From: Halobellus rarus
GTDB lineage: Archaea; Halobacteriota; Halobacteria; Halobacteriales; Haloferacaceae
Reading direction: 5' to 3'
Assembly: GCF_024494595.1 (NCBI RefSeq)
Contig: NZ_JANHDI010000011.1
Coordinates: 124,001 to 188,000 of the forward strand
Length of the DNA: 64,000 bases
In this document: piece after piece, positions 45,369-53,637 of the stretch
Position numbering within the stretch: the stretch's first letter is position 1
Layout of the letters: every line of letters begins with the position of its first letter
Notes under the pieces: generated by a model
What the model was told of the DNA's origin: nothing
Databases searched by the model: none
The model's input: the letters and a program-made list of their open reading frames with translations, nothing else
Translations under genes and position numbers: made by a program

Positions 45369-46172
45369 ATGAGTGAATACGACCTGCTAGATACGAAATC
45401 AGGTAATTCTGTCGTCGCAGCAATCGACCACGGACTCAGTCTCGGTGCAGCGGAGGGCTTTCGTGATCCCGAAGCAACGTTGCAGTCGATTCTGAAAGGT
45501 GGACCAGATGCCGTTTTGGTGGGCCCTCACTTTGCACGGCACTACAATGCCCTAATCAAAGATGCCGGTGTAGACACGGTCGTGACGGCAGATATCGTTT
45601 CCAGTTCGACAAGGCCCGGATTCGACGACGGTCAAGATATCTGGACCCCAGGGTTCGACACAGAGTTGCTATTGGATCTTGATCCGAAGGGCGTGAAGAT
45701 CGTCCTCGTCTTTGGTCGCGACGATAGACAGATGTTCGTCCGCAATCTCTCATATATTGCTAAGATGGCCGAAGAGCTACGTGGAACAGATATTCCGCTC
45801 GTGGTGGAACCCGTAATGTGGGGTAGTCGTGTGCCGACAGAACTTGAGACCCATCCGGAATACGTTTCACGGGCTGCGCGAATGGCCTGGGAGTACGGTG
45901 CAGATATCCTGAAGTTACCGTATACCGGTGATCCTGTAACTTTCGAGCCCATCGTCAAGAATGCCCCAATTCCAGTTATGATCCTCGGTGGACCGAATAC
46001 CGGTAGCACCCTGGAGATGCTTACAGGCGTGGAGGGGGCAATTGCGTCCGGCGCTCGGGGAATAATGATCGGTCGATCGATCTGGAAAACAGATGATCCT
46101 ACAAGCGTTGTTAGGGCACTTGAGGGGATTGTCCACGACGGCAAGTCGGCAGACGACGTCTGGGACGTGTGA
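45369..46172 (+). CDS. Class I (DeoC/FbaB/LsrF-like) aldolase
   Basis: A 267-aa TIM-barrel aldolase. It shows AAIDHGLSLG (about 17-26) at the first strand, ADIVSSSTRPG, VEPVMWGSRVP, the Schiff-base lysine K182 in ADILKLPYTG, and a phosphate-binding end ILGGPNTGS followed by GARGIMIGRSIW. It probably cleaves a phosphorylated ketose or keto acid to dihydroxyacetone phosphate or glyceraldehyde-3-phosphate plus an aldehyde, which would feed the aldehyde dehydrogenase of this cluster. ATG 45369 is chosen over an upstream in-frame start because the family begins there. The relatives fructose-bisphosphate aldolase, LsrF and aminosugar aldolase cannot be separated by eye. Confidence 0.82.
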   Translation: MSEYDLLDTKSGNSVVAAIDHGLSLGAAEGFRDPEATLQSILKGGPDAVLVGPHFARHYNALIKDAGVDTVVTADIVSSSTRPGFDDGQDIWTPGFDTELLLDLDPKGVKIVLVFGRDDRQMFVRNLSYIAKMAEELRGTDIPLVVEPVMWGSRVPTELETHPEYVSRAARMAWEYGADILKLPYTGDPVTFEPIVKNAPIPVMILGGPNTGSTLEMLTGVEGAIASGARGIMIGRSIWKTDDPTSVVRALEGIVHDGKSADDVWDV

Positions 46173-46762
46173 GAGGATAGAGCTTTTGAGTCCGAATACA
46201 GATCGCTAACCCGACCAGAATATTCGCAAAACTAAGGGCCGTTTTACCTCTCCCACTAGAGGCCTTCACCGAAGTACGCCCATAGCCATCTCCTATTAGT
46301 ATGGATTGTACATCTCAACCTACTTTATGTCAGAAAAATATATTATAATTGATCAATACTCCCAGTCGGTATAACTACCGTCAATGAACTTGTGCTGTTG
46401 AAAACAACCGACAAATATTTATCAATAAATATACTTTAATTTTGGAAGAATTGATCTCTGACATATTCAATATGGAGGTCATTTGACCAAGAATAGAAAC
46501 GTAAATGGGGGCGCTCCGCGAATTTGATTCACATAAATACCAGTCTATTATGCGGGTATGAGTGCTATCAGATGGTCTAAGGGATAGTAGACAGCAATAC
46601 TATGGTTGGGGTGGACGCTCGCGGCTAGAACCATATTACCAAAACATTTCATATATGACTGTCACACAAGTGCCACCCTTCACTCAAGTTCAGCCACTTC
46701 TTAACCTAGTTTACGAACCCCGATCAAGAACTATTCATAAACCTGTCACGATCCAATCGGAA
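46173..46762. other. AT-rich gene-free stretch
   Basis: About 590 bp with very AT-rich patches around 46330-46450 and no coding frame I can support. It probably includes the aldolase transcript end and old IS debris. Confidence 0.4.
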
Positions 46763-47445
46763 GGGTGTCAAGGTTAGAAGATCGCATTGTGAAATGCTGC
46801 GAAGGCTTTGACCCAGCGGTCGACCGATTCCAGGAGCTATAGTGGGGGGAACCGGTTGTAGAAGAGCTGGTTCGGTATTTTAGCAGGCCGAACCACGCTT
46901 CGACGAGAGACCGTTCCCCCACGTTTCTCGGCGTGACTCACAAAGATCAAGGTCGTCAAGCGGCCAGTTGTACCACGGACCGCGATCGACGAGTACAACG
47001 GGATCGCCGCGACATCGCTTCAGTACTTGCTTGATGAACAGCAACGCGTCGAGGTCAGATCTCCCGGGCGAGACCTCGATGTGGACGACTTCGAACGTCT
47101 CCACATCGATCGCTGCCCAGACGTAGACCTCGGTCTTTTCGACTTTCAGCTTCGTTTCATCGATTGCGACCGTCGAGTGGTGATCGGGGACGGGATCGAA
47201 CAGGTGCGCCAGTTTGTGATACCACTGGCGCACGGCCTCATACGACCGCCCGATCACCTTCTCCACGCGGCGATACGACAAGCCGGCGTGAGACAAGAAC
47301 GCTGCCTCAACACGCTGCTCCGTCGGCGTACCTTCACGCGAAAATATTTTTTTCCTCGCGTGCTTTCTCAACCACGAGGCCAATCATTGCTGAGTCACCT
47401 ACTTACCCTTGCTCGGCCGCTTCCTTCACGCTAAGGTTGACACCC
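46763..47445 (-). mobile_element. DDE insertion sequence (IS6/ISH-type), dead copy
   Basis: Imperfect terminal repeats GGGTGTCAAGGTTAG (46763-46777) and the reverse complement of GGGTGTCAACCTTAG (47431-47445) enclose a transposase frame. No target duplication is evident. The right end lies about 50 bp from the DeoR start, next to its promoter. Confidence 0.7.
46785..47383 (-). pseudogene. DDE transposase with C-terminal frameshift and stop
   Basis: The main frame has the HTH-like RRVEKVIGRSYEAVRQWYHK, the first catalytic D in VAIDETKLKVEK and the second in PVVLVDRGPWYNWPL. After RRETWG the reading shifts at a run of G residues near 46915. The rest (SLVEAWFGLLKYRT with the catalytic E, then FYNRFPPL, a stop, and SVDRWVKAFAAFHNA) lies in another frame. 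It is not functional as it stands. Confidence 0.8.
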
Positions 47446-47464
47446 TCGCGTATGGTAGAAGACA

Positions 47465-47475
47465 ATTTTATATTT
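47465..47475 (+). promoter_or_regulatory. TATA box of the DeoR-type regulator gene
   Basis: TTTTATATTTA lies about 25 nt before ATG 47497 and predicts a leaderless mRNA. Confidence 0.5.
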
Positions 47476-47496
47476 ATCTCGCTAAAACATTAGGTA

Positions 47497-48252
47497 ATGC
47501 TACCAGAAAAGCGTCGAGAATATATTGTCGAACTCGTTATAGAAGAAAATGGGTGTACCGTTTCAGAATTAGCTGAAGAACTGGATATATCCGAAACGAC
47601 GGTGCGACGTGATTTAGATGAACTTGCAGATAGAAATTCGATCAACCGGACTCACGGGGGCGCTGTTCCAGTTGTTGAACGTCTTTCAGACTACGAACGA
47701 CGGACGATTCAGAACCGAGAGGCTAAGGAGACTATTGCAAAACGAGCTGTAAAAGAAATACATAACGAACAAGTAGTACTTCTTGATGCCGGATCTACGA
47801 CACAGGCAATTGGAAGCGAAATTCCCAAAGACTACAATATTTCCGTAGTCACCAATAATCCACCTGTAGCATCACGACTTGCGGAAGCAGAAACAGAAGT
47901 CTTCCTCACCGGTGGACGATATAACGAAGATCATAATTTCTTGGTTGGGCGACTCGCCGAAGAAGCTATCGAACAGATGAATTTTGATTTGGCTTTCATC
48001 GGAGTAGAAGGAATCCATTCTGATGGGCTAACGACGGTATTCAACGATGCTGCCAGGATAAAGGAACTAATGGTCAAAAATAGTCGTCGAGTGGTTGTCG
48101 TCGCTGATCACTCGAAGATCGGCGCGCGGTCTGTTATTCAGTTTGCGGACCTTTCAGACGTTGATATGGTGATCACTGATAAACCTATAGCCCACGACCT
48201 CAGGGAGAGTCTAGTCGAAGCTGGTATTGAGGTAACTGATGATCTCGACTAA
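47497..48252 (+). CDS. DeoR/GlpR-family transcriptional regulator
   Basis: A 251-aa regulator. The N-terminal HTH (CTVSELAEELDISETTVRRD, about 20-39) is followed by the DeoR sensor domain with its conserved phosphosugar-binding segments VVLLDAGSTTQAIGSEI (about 92-108), FLTGGRYNEDHNFLVG and the late VVVADHSKIG. Haloarchaeal GlpR proteins of this type repress sugar and polyol genes until a phosphorylated intermediate binds. It lies at the end of the catabolic island and probably controls its promoters. Confidence 0.85.
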   Translation: MLPEKRREYIVELVIEENGCTVSELAEELDISETTVRRDLDELADRNSINRTHGGAVPVVERLSDYERRTIQNREAKETIAKRAVKEIHNEQVVLLDAGSTTQAIGSEIPKDYNISVVTNNPPVASRLAEAETEVFLTGGRYNEDHNFLVGRLAEEAIEQMNFDLAFIGVEGIHSDGLTTVFNDAARIKELMVKNSRRVVVVADHSKIGARSVIQFADLSDVDMVITDKPIAHDLRESLVEAGIEVTDDLD

Positions 48253-48470
48253 TCTGTCATTATCGACTCGTTCCGACTCACTGCTGGCAGTCTCCTCGTC
48301 TTCGATGCAGTCATCATCGTAGTTTTCGCGTACTGGATAGCCGTGTGGCGATTCGATGGTCACTCACTGTCGATGTAACCGCTCTCAACGGATGTACGCA
48401 CGCTTTTGATTTTGGACGTGTCGTCGCGCTGAGGGTAGCTCAACGAATGTGGGGCGGCGGTCTCGTATGT

Positions 48471-48776
48471 TCACAGCCGGGATTGGATCTGGACTTCGGT
48501 GGTGTTGATACGGTCGTAGGTCCACGTTAGGCGAACGCGGTCGCGACCACTGGTGACGTCGCTATCACTGTCGCGGGGGATGCTAAATTCGGCCTCGAAC
48601 ATCCAGACGAACCCGCGCTCGTCGACGACAGCTGTCATCTCGTAATCGGTGACTGTGTCGGGAAGAGCGGCCGGTCGTCCCGTGCCGCGGAGTCGATACC
48701 GATCTTCTGCGGCGTCGGTTGGGACAGCGCTAACCGAATTCTCGGGGGATGAAGCATCGGTTAGCGCGTAGCCCAA
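48471..48776 (-). pseudogene. C-terminal fragment of a haloarchaeal lipoprotein-like protein
   Basis: About 100 residues read as a strand-rich domain (DTVTDYEMTAVVDERGFVW, then RVRLTWTYDRINTTEVQI). This is the style of the C-terminal half of secreted haloarchaeal DUF7537-like lipoproteins. No signal peptide or credible start (only TTG) is present, so it looks N-terminally truncated. It may be a small intact gene of unknown function. Confidence 0.4.
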
Positions 48777-48788
48777 TCACGTAGAGTA

Positions 48789-49175
48789 ATGACCGGAGAG
48801 AGAACCTGCGTCGAATTCGACGCTCCGAATACCCGCGTCAAACGAGTCGACAGCGCCGTTGAAATCCTCGATACCTCGCGGACTCGGTTTCTGCTCAACG
48901 CCTTGAAAGACAAACTCGAAGAACTCACAACCGACGGGGAATTCTGCCGACGACTGAGCGACGTCTACTACGACGGCCGTGTTGATTATGAGACCGTCGA
49001 AGCGCTTCTCGGCCGTAACGAGGCGAGGCGGTTGAAACTCCTCCGAGCGTCGATTGACCAGACGTCCGCCATACCCGAACTCAAGAATGATCTCCCGAGC
49101 AATGATGCCTTCTACGACGGCGAGGTTTCCGAATGGACCCCCTCGAATTTGTCTGAATCCTCTGACAGCGCCTAA
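48789..49175 (+). CDS. Hypothetical protein
   Basis: A 128-aa acidic soluble protein with a basic N-terminal patch (APNTRVKRVDSAVEILDTSR) and helical middle (FLLNALKDKLEELTTDGEF), then DYETVEALLGRNEARRLKLL. The composition suits an antitoxin or regulator, but no partner toxin adjoins and no family is recognised. It lies between the catabolic island and an IS sitting in a 41-bp repeat. Confidence 0.55.
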   Translation: MTGERTCVEFDAPNTRVKRVDSAVEILDTSRTRFLLNALKDKLEELTTDGEFCRRLSDVYYDGRVDYETVEALLGRNEARRLKLLRASIDQTSAIPELKNDLPSNDAFYDGEVSEWTPSNLSESSDSA

Positions 49176-49314
49176 AGACCGGGATATGCGGTATGTAACC
49201 AAATTGTGGCGCGTATATCTTCAAGAGTGAAGCGAAGGGGTTTGTCAAAGAGGCCGGCTTTCACAGCATATCGGTAGCAGGCTAGCGGTCACTGCTACGT
49301 ATTAACCAACATAC

Positions 49315-50435
49315 GTTGGTCTTTTCACCTCCAATGCGACTCATCAAGGTCGAACCCAGCCCATCTGACAAAGGATCTGAGTAGTTCTGGTCGGTCTTGC
49401 ACTGATCGGAGTGATCGATCGAGTCGCGCTTTGAGCGCGGCGAGATCCGTGGGCACGTAGTTCGCAAGGTCGTCGTATTTCACCGATTTCCAGACCTGTT
49501 CGACTGGATTGAAATCTGGCGCGTATGTCGGGAGGTACTGGATGTCGATGGCGACCTTGGGAGCCATCGGCCATCCAGGTGTTGTCATCATTCTTGCTGT
49601 CGGTTTGTGCGCCGGGTAATTGTCCCAGATGAGAATACAATCTTGTCCTCGTTGGTTGAATAAATCGCGTAGCAAGAACGCCATTTGTTCGCTATCGACG
49701 CTTTTCTCAGAGAGCCAATAATCCAAGACGGCCTCACCGGTTTTCGGTGCGACTGTCAGGGCTGCAATCGCACGTATACTTTGCCAACTTCCCGAGTTTC
49801 GGTGGATTGGTGTTTTTCCACGCGGTGCCCACGTTCGTCGAACCGTGGACTGCATTCAGACGGTACTCTCGTCGAGAAACACGAGTGCAAGGTCGTTCAC
49901 TCGCGCTTTTTTTCAAGTGTCGGGATCATCTCTTGTTTCCAGCGACGAATCGCGTTCGCATCGCGCTTGAGAGCGCGTTGCTCGGGTTTCTGGCAACTCC
50001 AGCCCATTTTCTGGAGATATCGCCAGACTGTTGTTTGGCCGACAGAGACATCGAATTCTTGTTCAATCACCATCACGATGCGTTTGAGCGTCCAGAGATC
50101 AGTATCGAACCCATAGGCTTGCGGCCCCTCTTCGAGGAGGGCCGCAAGCGCTGTCAGCTGTTCGTCCGATAACTTTGTCGACGGGCCGCCTTTGACCGGG
50201 TTTAAGGTGAGGCCAGCGTCGCCACCGGCTTCGTAGGCGTCTCTCCAGGGATAAACCGAGCTAGGCCAGACGTCAACAACTTGTGCAACCTCGGAGACGC
50301 TGTGACCTAGCCGAAGCAAGGCGACGGCAAGCCGTCGCCGCGCTTCTAACTCCATTTGCGTTCCAACTGGTTGTGTCACAACGCTAGAGAAACATTCTCC
50401 GAGGATATCTCCCTTTCTCATCCGTAAAGACCAAC
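49315..50435 (-). mobile_element. IS630-family insertion sequence inside a 41-bp repeat site
   Basis: The ends GTTGGTCTTT (49315-49324) and AAAGACCAAC (50426-50435) are 10-bp perfect terminal inverted repeats. Their outer GTTGGT resembles the repeat arm itself. The element carries a two-part transposase on the minus strand. Confidence 0.75.
49325..50355 (-). pseudogene. IS630-family transposase in two frames
   Basis: The first part (from ATG 50355, 152 aa) has the HTH region LAVALLRLGHSVSEVAQVV and a winged part KMGWSCQKPEQRAL, ending in LEKKRE. The second part (49325-49855) holds WDNYPAHKPT (second catalytic D) and NPVEQVWKSVK (catalytic E). The first D (FLDEST) lies between them, in the frame of the second part, followed by a TGA. 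A run of seven A residues at the junction could allow frameshifting as in other IS630 elements, but the extra in-frame TGA argues that this copy is dead. Confidence 0.75.
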
Positions 50436-50494
50436 AATTGTTGGTTAATTTCGATGTAATTCCCATCATTCGGATTTGTAGACTGTGAACGGTA

Positions 50495-51113
50495 CCACAC
50501 ACACCCCGGGTGTCGAGTGTAAATCGACAGGTCGGTGGGTTGCTACTCGGTAGTCTTCGATACAGTCGGTATTGTTAGATGGCGCTTTCTCGGACAAGAA
50601 GCCTTAATATCCTATTTTATAGCAGTCTTACTACTACTATCTATAAACAGTTTATATATTTTATTATGCAGGCAATAATAAATCAGGAATTAGGCGCTAT
50701 AAGAAGCCTTAGAGTGCTATAGATATTAATAGTATCTCTTTTATAAGCAAACGACAGAGAAGAAGACAGGACCTTTCAGCAGAATATCAGATGATTAGTA
50801 ACCGTCTTAGAACCTCTTTCTTAGCTGTTCACGGTATACATTCTCGTGTTAACCGCCTTTCTGTACGCTTTAACGATGGGTGAGTAGAGCTGACACAGCT
50901 ACCGTGGACAATTTACACTCGACACCCGGGGTGTGTGTCTTCAAGCACGTACGTTTCTCGCCAACTGAAACATCGGGAAGTTACCAGTGTTACACTCGAC
51001 ACCTGGAGGGGCGATCTATTATTCCTTCTTCCTGAAATACACTCTCCTATTCCTGCCTTCTAGTCCCTGTAAGCAGTGTATTACAGCATTTACACTCGAC
51101 GGGTGGTGTGTGG
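50495..51113. repeat. Replication origin: inverted origin boxes flanking an AT-rich stretch
   Basis: No gene lies here. One long box (TTTACACTCGAC with GGGGTGTGTGT) is on the minus strand at 50495-50523 and a near-identical one on the plus strand at 50912-50939, facing each other over about 390 bp. Within this, 50590-50780 is extremely AT-rich (for example TTATATATTTTATTATG) and repeats AAGAAGCCTTA, a good unwinding element. Further plus-strand boxes are at 50989-51013 and 51089-51113, directly upstream of orc1/cdc6. Inverted boxes with a G-string around an AT-rich core, next to orc1/cdc6, are the standard haloarchaeal origin layout. Confidence 0.85.
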
Positions 51114-51188
51114 TGAAGACATAGTTTTATATGGTATACCGACTGTCGTGTGTAATATGAGGCGGACGCTCCGAGGTCGATTATTCAG

Positions 51189-52418
51189 ATGAGTAACGAG
51201 AAACAAAGTTCTCTCGACTCAATTTGGGAAAGCGAGGATCCGGTTTTTGCTGACAAAGAACTCCTCGACATCGAACATATTCCAGACGAAGAGCGGATTA
51301 TTGGACGTGAGGATGAGATATCTAATCTTGCCAACAGTATTCATCCTGCAATCAGGGGTGGAAAGCCTAGAAATACGTTGATCTACGGAAAGACAGGGAC
51401 TGGAAAAAGTCTCGTGGCTAAACACGTTACTCAAAGTGCCGAAAATTTTGCTCACGAGCAGGGTACGAGACTCGATCGCGCATATATCGATTGTACTCAA
51501 GCAACGACAGAAACACAGGTCGTTATCAAACTCGCTCGAATATTTAACCGACCAGATGAAACAGATGTCTCCGTACCACTTTCTGGGTTATCGACGAATG
51601 CGTACTACGATCGTCTTTGGCAGATTCTCGATACCCTCCACGACGTCGTTATCATCATTCTTGATGAAGTCGACAAACTCCAAGAGAACAACGTGCTAAT
51701 GCAACTCTCCCGAGCTGGGGAAGCTGGAAAGATTGATTCATGTAAGGTAGGGATCCTCGCGATTAGCAACAAAATCTCGTTTAAAGATTCCCTGGATGAG
51801 CGAGTCCTAAGTAGTCTCCAAGAGCGTGAGTTTATTTTTCCGCCCTACGACGCAAACCAACTTCGCGAAATTATGCGTCATCGTCAAGATGCATTTCGCG
51901 AAGGAGCTCTTACCGGTGACGTGATTCCTCTTGCGGCTGCGTTTGCTGCACAGGAACACGGTGACGCTCGAAAGGCACTAGACATTCTTCGAAATGCAGG
52001 TGAGCTCGCGAAAGACGATGATAGTGACGTTGTCCGGGAAGAACATGTCCGAAATGCGCGTGAGAAAGCGGATGTCGATCGATTCTCTAAGCTGCTTCAA
52101 GACCAGCCAACACAATCGAAAGCTGCAGTGTACGCTCTTTCATTGCTTGCGGACGGGAGCAAACAGGAAGAATTCCCCACCCGTGAAATCTATGAACGAT
52201 ATGAGCAACTCACTGAATCGCTGGATATTGACCCTCTCTCACAAAGGCGGATGTCTGACCGGTTGAACGAACAGGCCTTTCTCGATATTCTTGGTGTCAC
52301 AGATCGAGTTGGTCGTGGCCGTGGCAAGGGGATGACCAATTTCTACTACCTCCTTGAGGAGCCTGAAGTCGTACAAAGTGCTATTGAAACTGATCAGCGG
52401 TTCTCGCCTAACGGATAA
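51189..52418 (+). CDS. orc1/cdc6: Orc1/Cdc6 replication initiator of the adjoining origin
   Basis: A 409-aa AAA+ origin-binding protein of normal length. It has a family N-terminus (IIGREDEISNLANSIHPAIR), Walker A GKTGTGKS (67-74), Walker B VIIILDEVDKLQ (about 155-166), sensor 1 GILAISNKISF, the arginine segment DERVLSSLQEREF, and a C-terminal winged helix (AAVYALSLLADGSKQEEFPT to TNFYYLLEE). Origin boxes of one sequence family lie on both sides (50495-51113 and 52427-52690), so it very probably binds them. It is only distantly related to the initiator at 23340. Confidence 0.92.
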   Translation: MSNEKQSSLDSIWESEDPVFADKELLDIEHIPDEERIIGREDEISNLANSIHPAIRGGKPRNTLIYGKTGTGKSLVAKHVTQSAENFAHEQGTRLDRAYIDCTQATTETQVVIKLARIFNRPDETDVSVPLSGLSTNAYYDRLWQILDTLHDVVIIILDEVDKLQENNVLMQLSRAGEAGKIDSCKVGILAISNKISFKDSLDERVLSSLQEREFIFPPYDANQLREIMRHRQDAFREGALTGDVIPLAAAFAAQEHGDARKALDILRNAGELAKDDDSDVVREEHVRNAREKADVDRFSKLLQDQPTQSKAAVYALSLLADGSKQEEFPTREIYERYEQLTESLDIDPLSQRRMSDRLNEQAFLDILGVTDRVGRGRGKGMTNFYYLLEEPEVVQSAIETDQRFSPNG

Positions 52419-52426
52419 TTCATAAT

Positions 52427-52690
52427 TTTACACTCGACAGTTGGGGTGTCTCACTCTGTTTCTCGGGATGGCTCATCCCGAGAATTTTCATATGGCATCT
52501 ATACGCTGTGGAACGCAGTTTAACACCCATTTACACTCGACACCCGGGGTGATCTGTCCTTCCTGTTCTGACGGCATATCATTACGCTGGTCGGTTTGTC
52601 TGAGGGCGAAATCATAATGTAGTCTTCACCGGCACGGGAAAAGGGTCAAAATAATAGAATTTCATATCGCACACGGGGTGTGTTGACCCC
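52427..52690. repeat. Downstream origin boxes
   Basis: TTTACACTCGAC-type boxes occur at 52427-52450 and 52530-52552, with a partial one (CACACGGGGTGTG) near 52671. They share the sequence of the upstream boxes, so the initiator gene lies inside its own box cluster. The stretch 52419-52712 has no gene. Confidence 0.8.
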
Positions 52691-52712
52691 AAGATCGCGT
52701 CAGTCATCCGTC

Positions 52713-53039
52713 CTACTCGTCGGGATTAACTGGTGATTTATACTTGGATTTAACTTGGTCTCCATCCCGCCACTGCCAGTAGTAGTAGTAGCGATTATTG
52801 TTGATCTCCTTAATCGTGATTGTGGCCTTCGACGGGACATCGTCCGGAAGATCGTCCGGCCGCTCGTCAATCCCGGCGTCATCCGATTCCTCCTCGAGGA
52901 GGGACTCGCGAGCTTTGTGTTCTGCCAACTCCTCGGCGTAGCGTGCGACGTGCTGGAGTTGGTCCTGAGAGTAGCCGTTGAGTGTGTTGACGATACCTGT
53001 CGGGAGTTCCGCCGGCGGCGTCGGTGGCTCGTAGGACAT
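52713..53039 (-). CDS. DUF6788-like small protein
   Basis: A 108-aa protein from ATG 53039 (SYEPPTPPAELPTGIVNTL). Its C-terminus has the motif RYYYYWQWRDGDQVKSKY, typical of haloarchaeal DUF6788-type plasmid proteins; the rest is helical and acidic. The function is unknown. A 41-bp inverted repeat ends 17 bp upstream of the start, making this gene the clearest candidate for control by that repeat. Confidence 0.65.
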   Translation of the reverse strand: MSYEPPTPPAELPTGIVNTLNGYSQDQLQHVARYAEELAEHKARESLLEEESDDAGIDERPDDLPDDVPSKATITIKEINNNRYYYYWQWRDGDQVKSKYKSPVNPDE

Positions 53040-53055
53040 CAGCGGTCGCCTCGTA

Positions 53056-53096
53056 TTAACCAACAAAGGGCGTATCGGCATAGATTTGTTGGTTAA
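53056..53096. repeat. 41-bp inverted repeat, site E
   Basis: TTAACCAACA (53056-53065) and TGTTGGTTAA (53087-53096), spacer 21 bp, 17 bp upstream of the DUF6788-like start and 42 bp after the stop of the wHTH gene. Confidence 0.85.
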
Positions 53097-53138
53097 CGGG
53101 ATATCATCTAGCAAACTATTCGGGAATAGAACGCCCCA

Positions 53139-53552
53139 TTAGATATCGTCGGGACGGGGCGCGTTCTCGTACTTGACCATCTTCTCGGGCTTATCGGCGA
53201 TAGTGTCGTAGATCTGCTGGAGCGTCTCTTCAGCGGCGAGCAGGTTGTGTTCCGCTAGGAACTCCCGACCCTCTTCGGAAAGACCGTAGAACTTCCAAGG
53301 GTAGCCCTGCTGGCGCTGGTTGTCGTCCAGGGCGACCTCCTTGACGATGCCGGCGTCGATGAGTTTCTGAATGTGCTTGTAGACGGTGGCATCGCTCACG
53401 CTGGGATTGAGTTCCTCGAGTTCGTACATCGAGGGGAGCTGCTCGGGATGCTGGAGGATGTTGTTGATCAGCGCGAACCGCGTCTGCTGAGTAACGAAGT
53501 GAATGAGTTCCCGTGGTGTCGTGTTCTCACCGTTACCAAGGCCATCGTCCAT
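53139..53552 (-). CDS. PadR-like winged-helix regulator
   Basis: A 137-aa DNA-binding protein with the wHTH segment SMYELEELNPSVSDATVYKH, IQKLIDAGIVKEV, and a wing WKFYGLSEEGREFL, then a C-terminal dimerisation helix. ATG 53552 was chosen: the longer frame needs a TTG, and a perfect palindrome lies 29-52 bp upstream of ATG 53552, where the promoter should be. It is probably autoregulated through that palindrome. Confidence 0.75.
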   Translation of the reverse strand: MDDGLGNGENTTPRELIHFVTQQTRFALINNILQHPEQLPSMYELEELNPSVSDATVYKHIQKLIDAGIVKEVALDDNQRQQGYPWKFYGLSEEGREFLAEHNLLAAEETLQQIYDTIADKPEKMVKYENAPRPDDI

Positions 53553-53580
53553 ATCCGTGTGTTCAACCGAGTAGACCAAA

Positions 53581-53604
53581 GTAGTTTACTCCAGAGTAAA
53601 CTAC
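53581..53604. promoter_or_regulatory. Perfect palindromic operator of the PadR-like gene
   Basis: GTAGTTTACTC and its exact reverse complement are separated by CA. The site overlaps the expected promoter of the regulator gene and lies between it and the SWIM gene, so it is a likely autoregulatory operator. Confidence 0.6.
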
Positions 53605-53637
53605 CGAGCAGAAGCGACTGAGGAGCAAGACAGGAGC

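Larger units (their letters stand above)
49302..50448. repeat. Inverted repeat site D, split by an IS630-type element
   Basis: The left arm TTAACCAACA is at 49302-49311 and the right arm TGTTGGTTAA at 50439-50448. The arms are identical to the other sites, but a 1.1-kb IS630-like element lies between them and most of the usual spacer is gone. Confidence 0.7.

Noticed and set aside
50495-52690. Possible CRISPR array or transposon ends
   Set aside because: The repeat copies face in both directions around an AT-rich core and flank orc1/cdc6. Spacing is irregular. An origin explains all of this.
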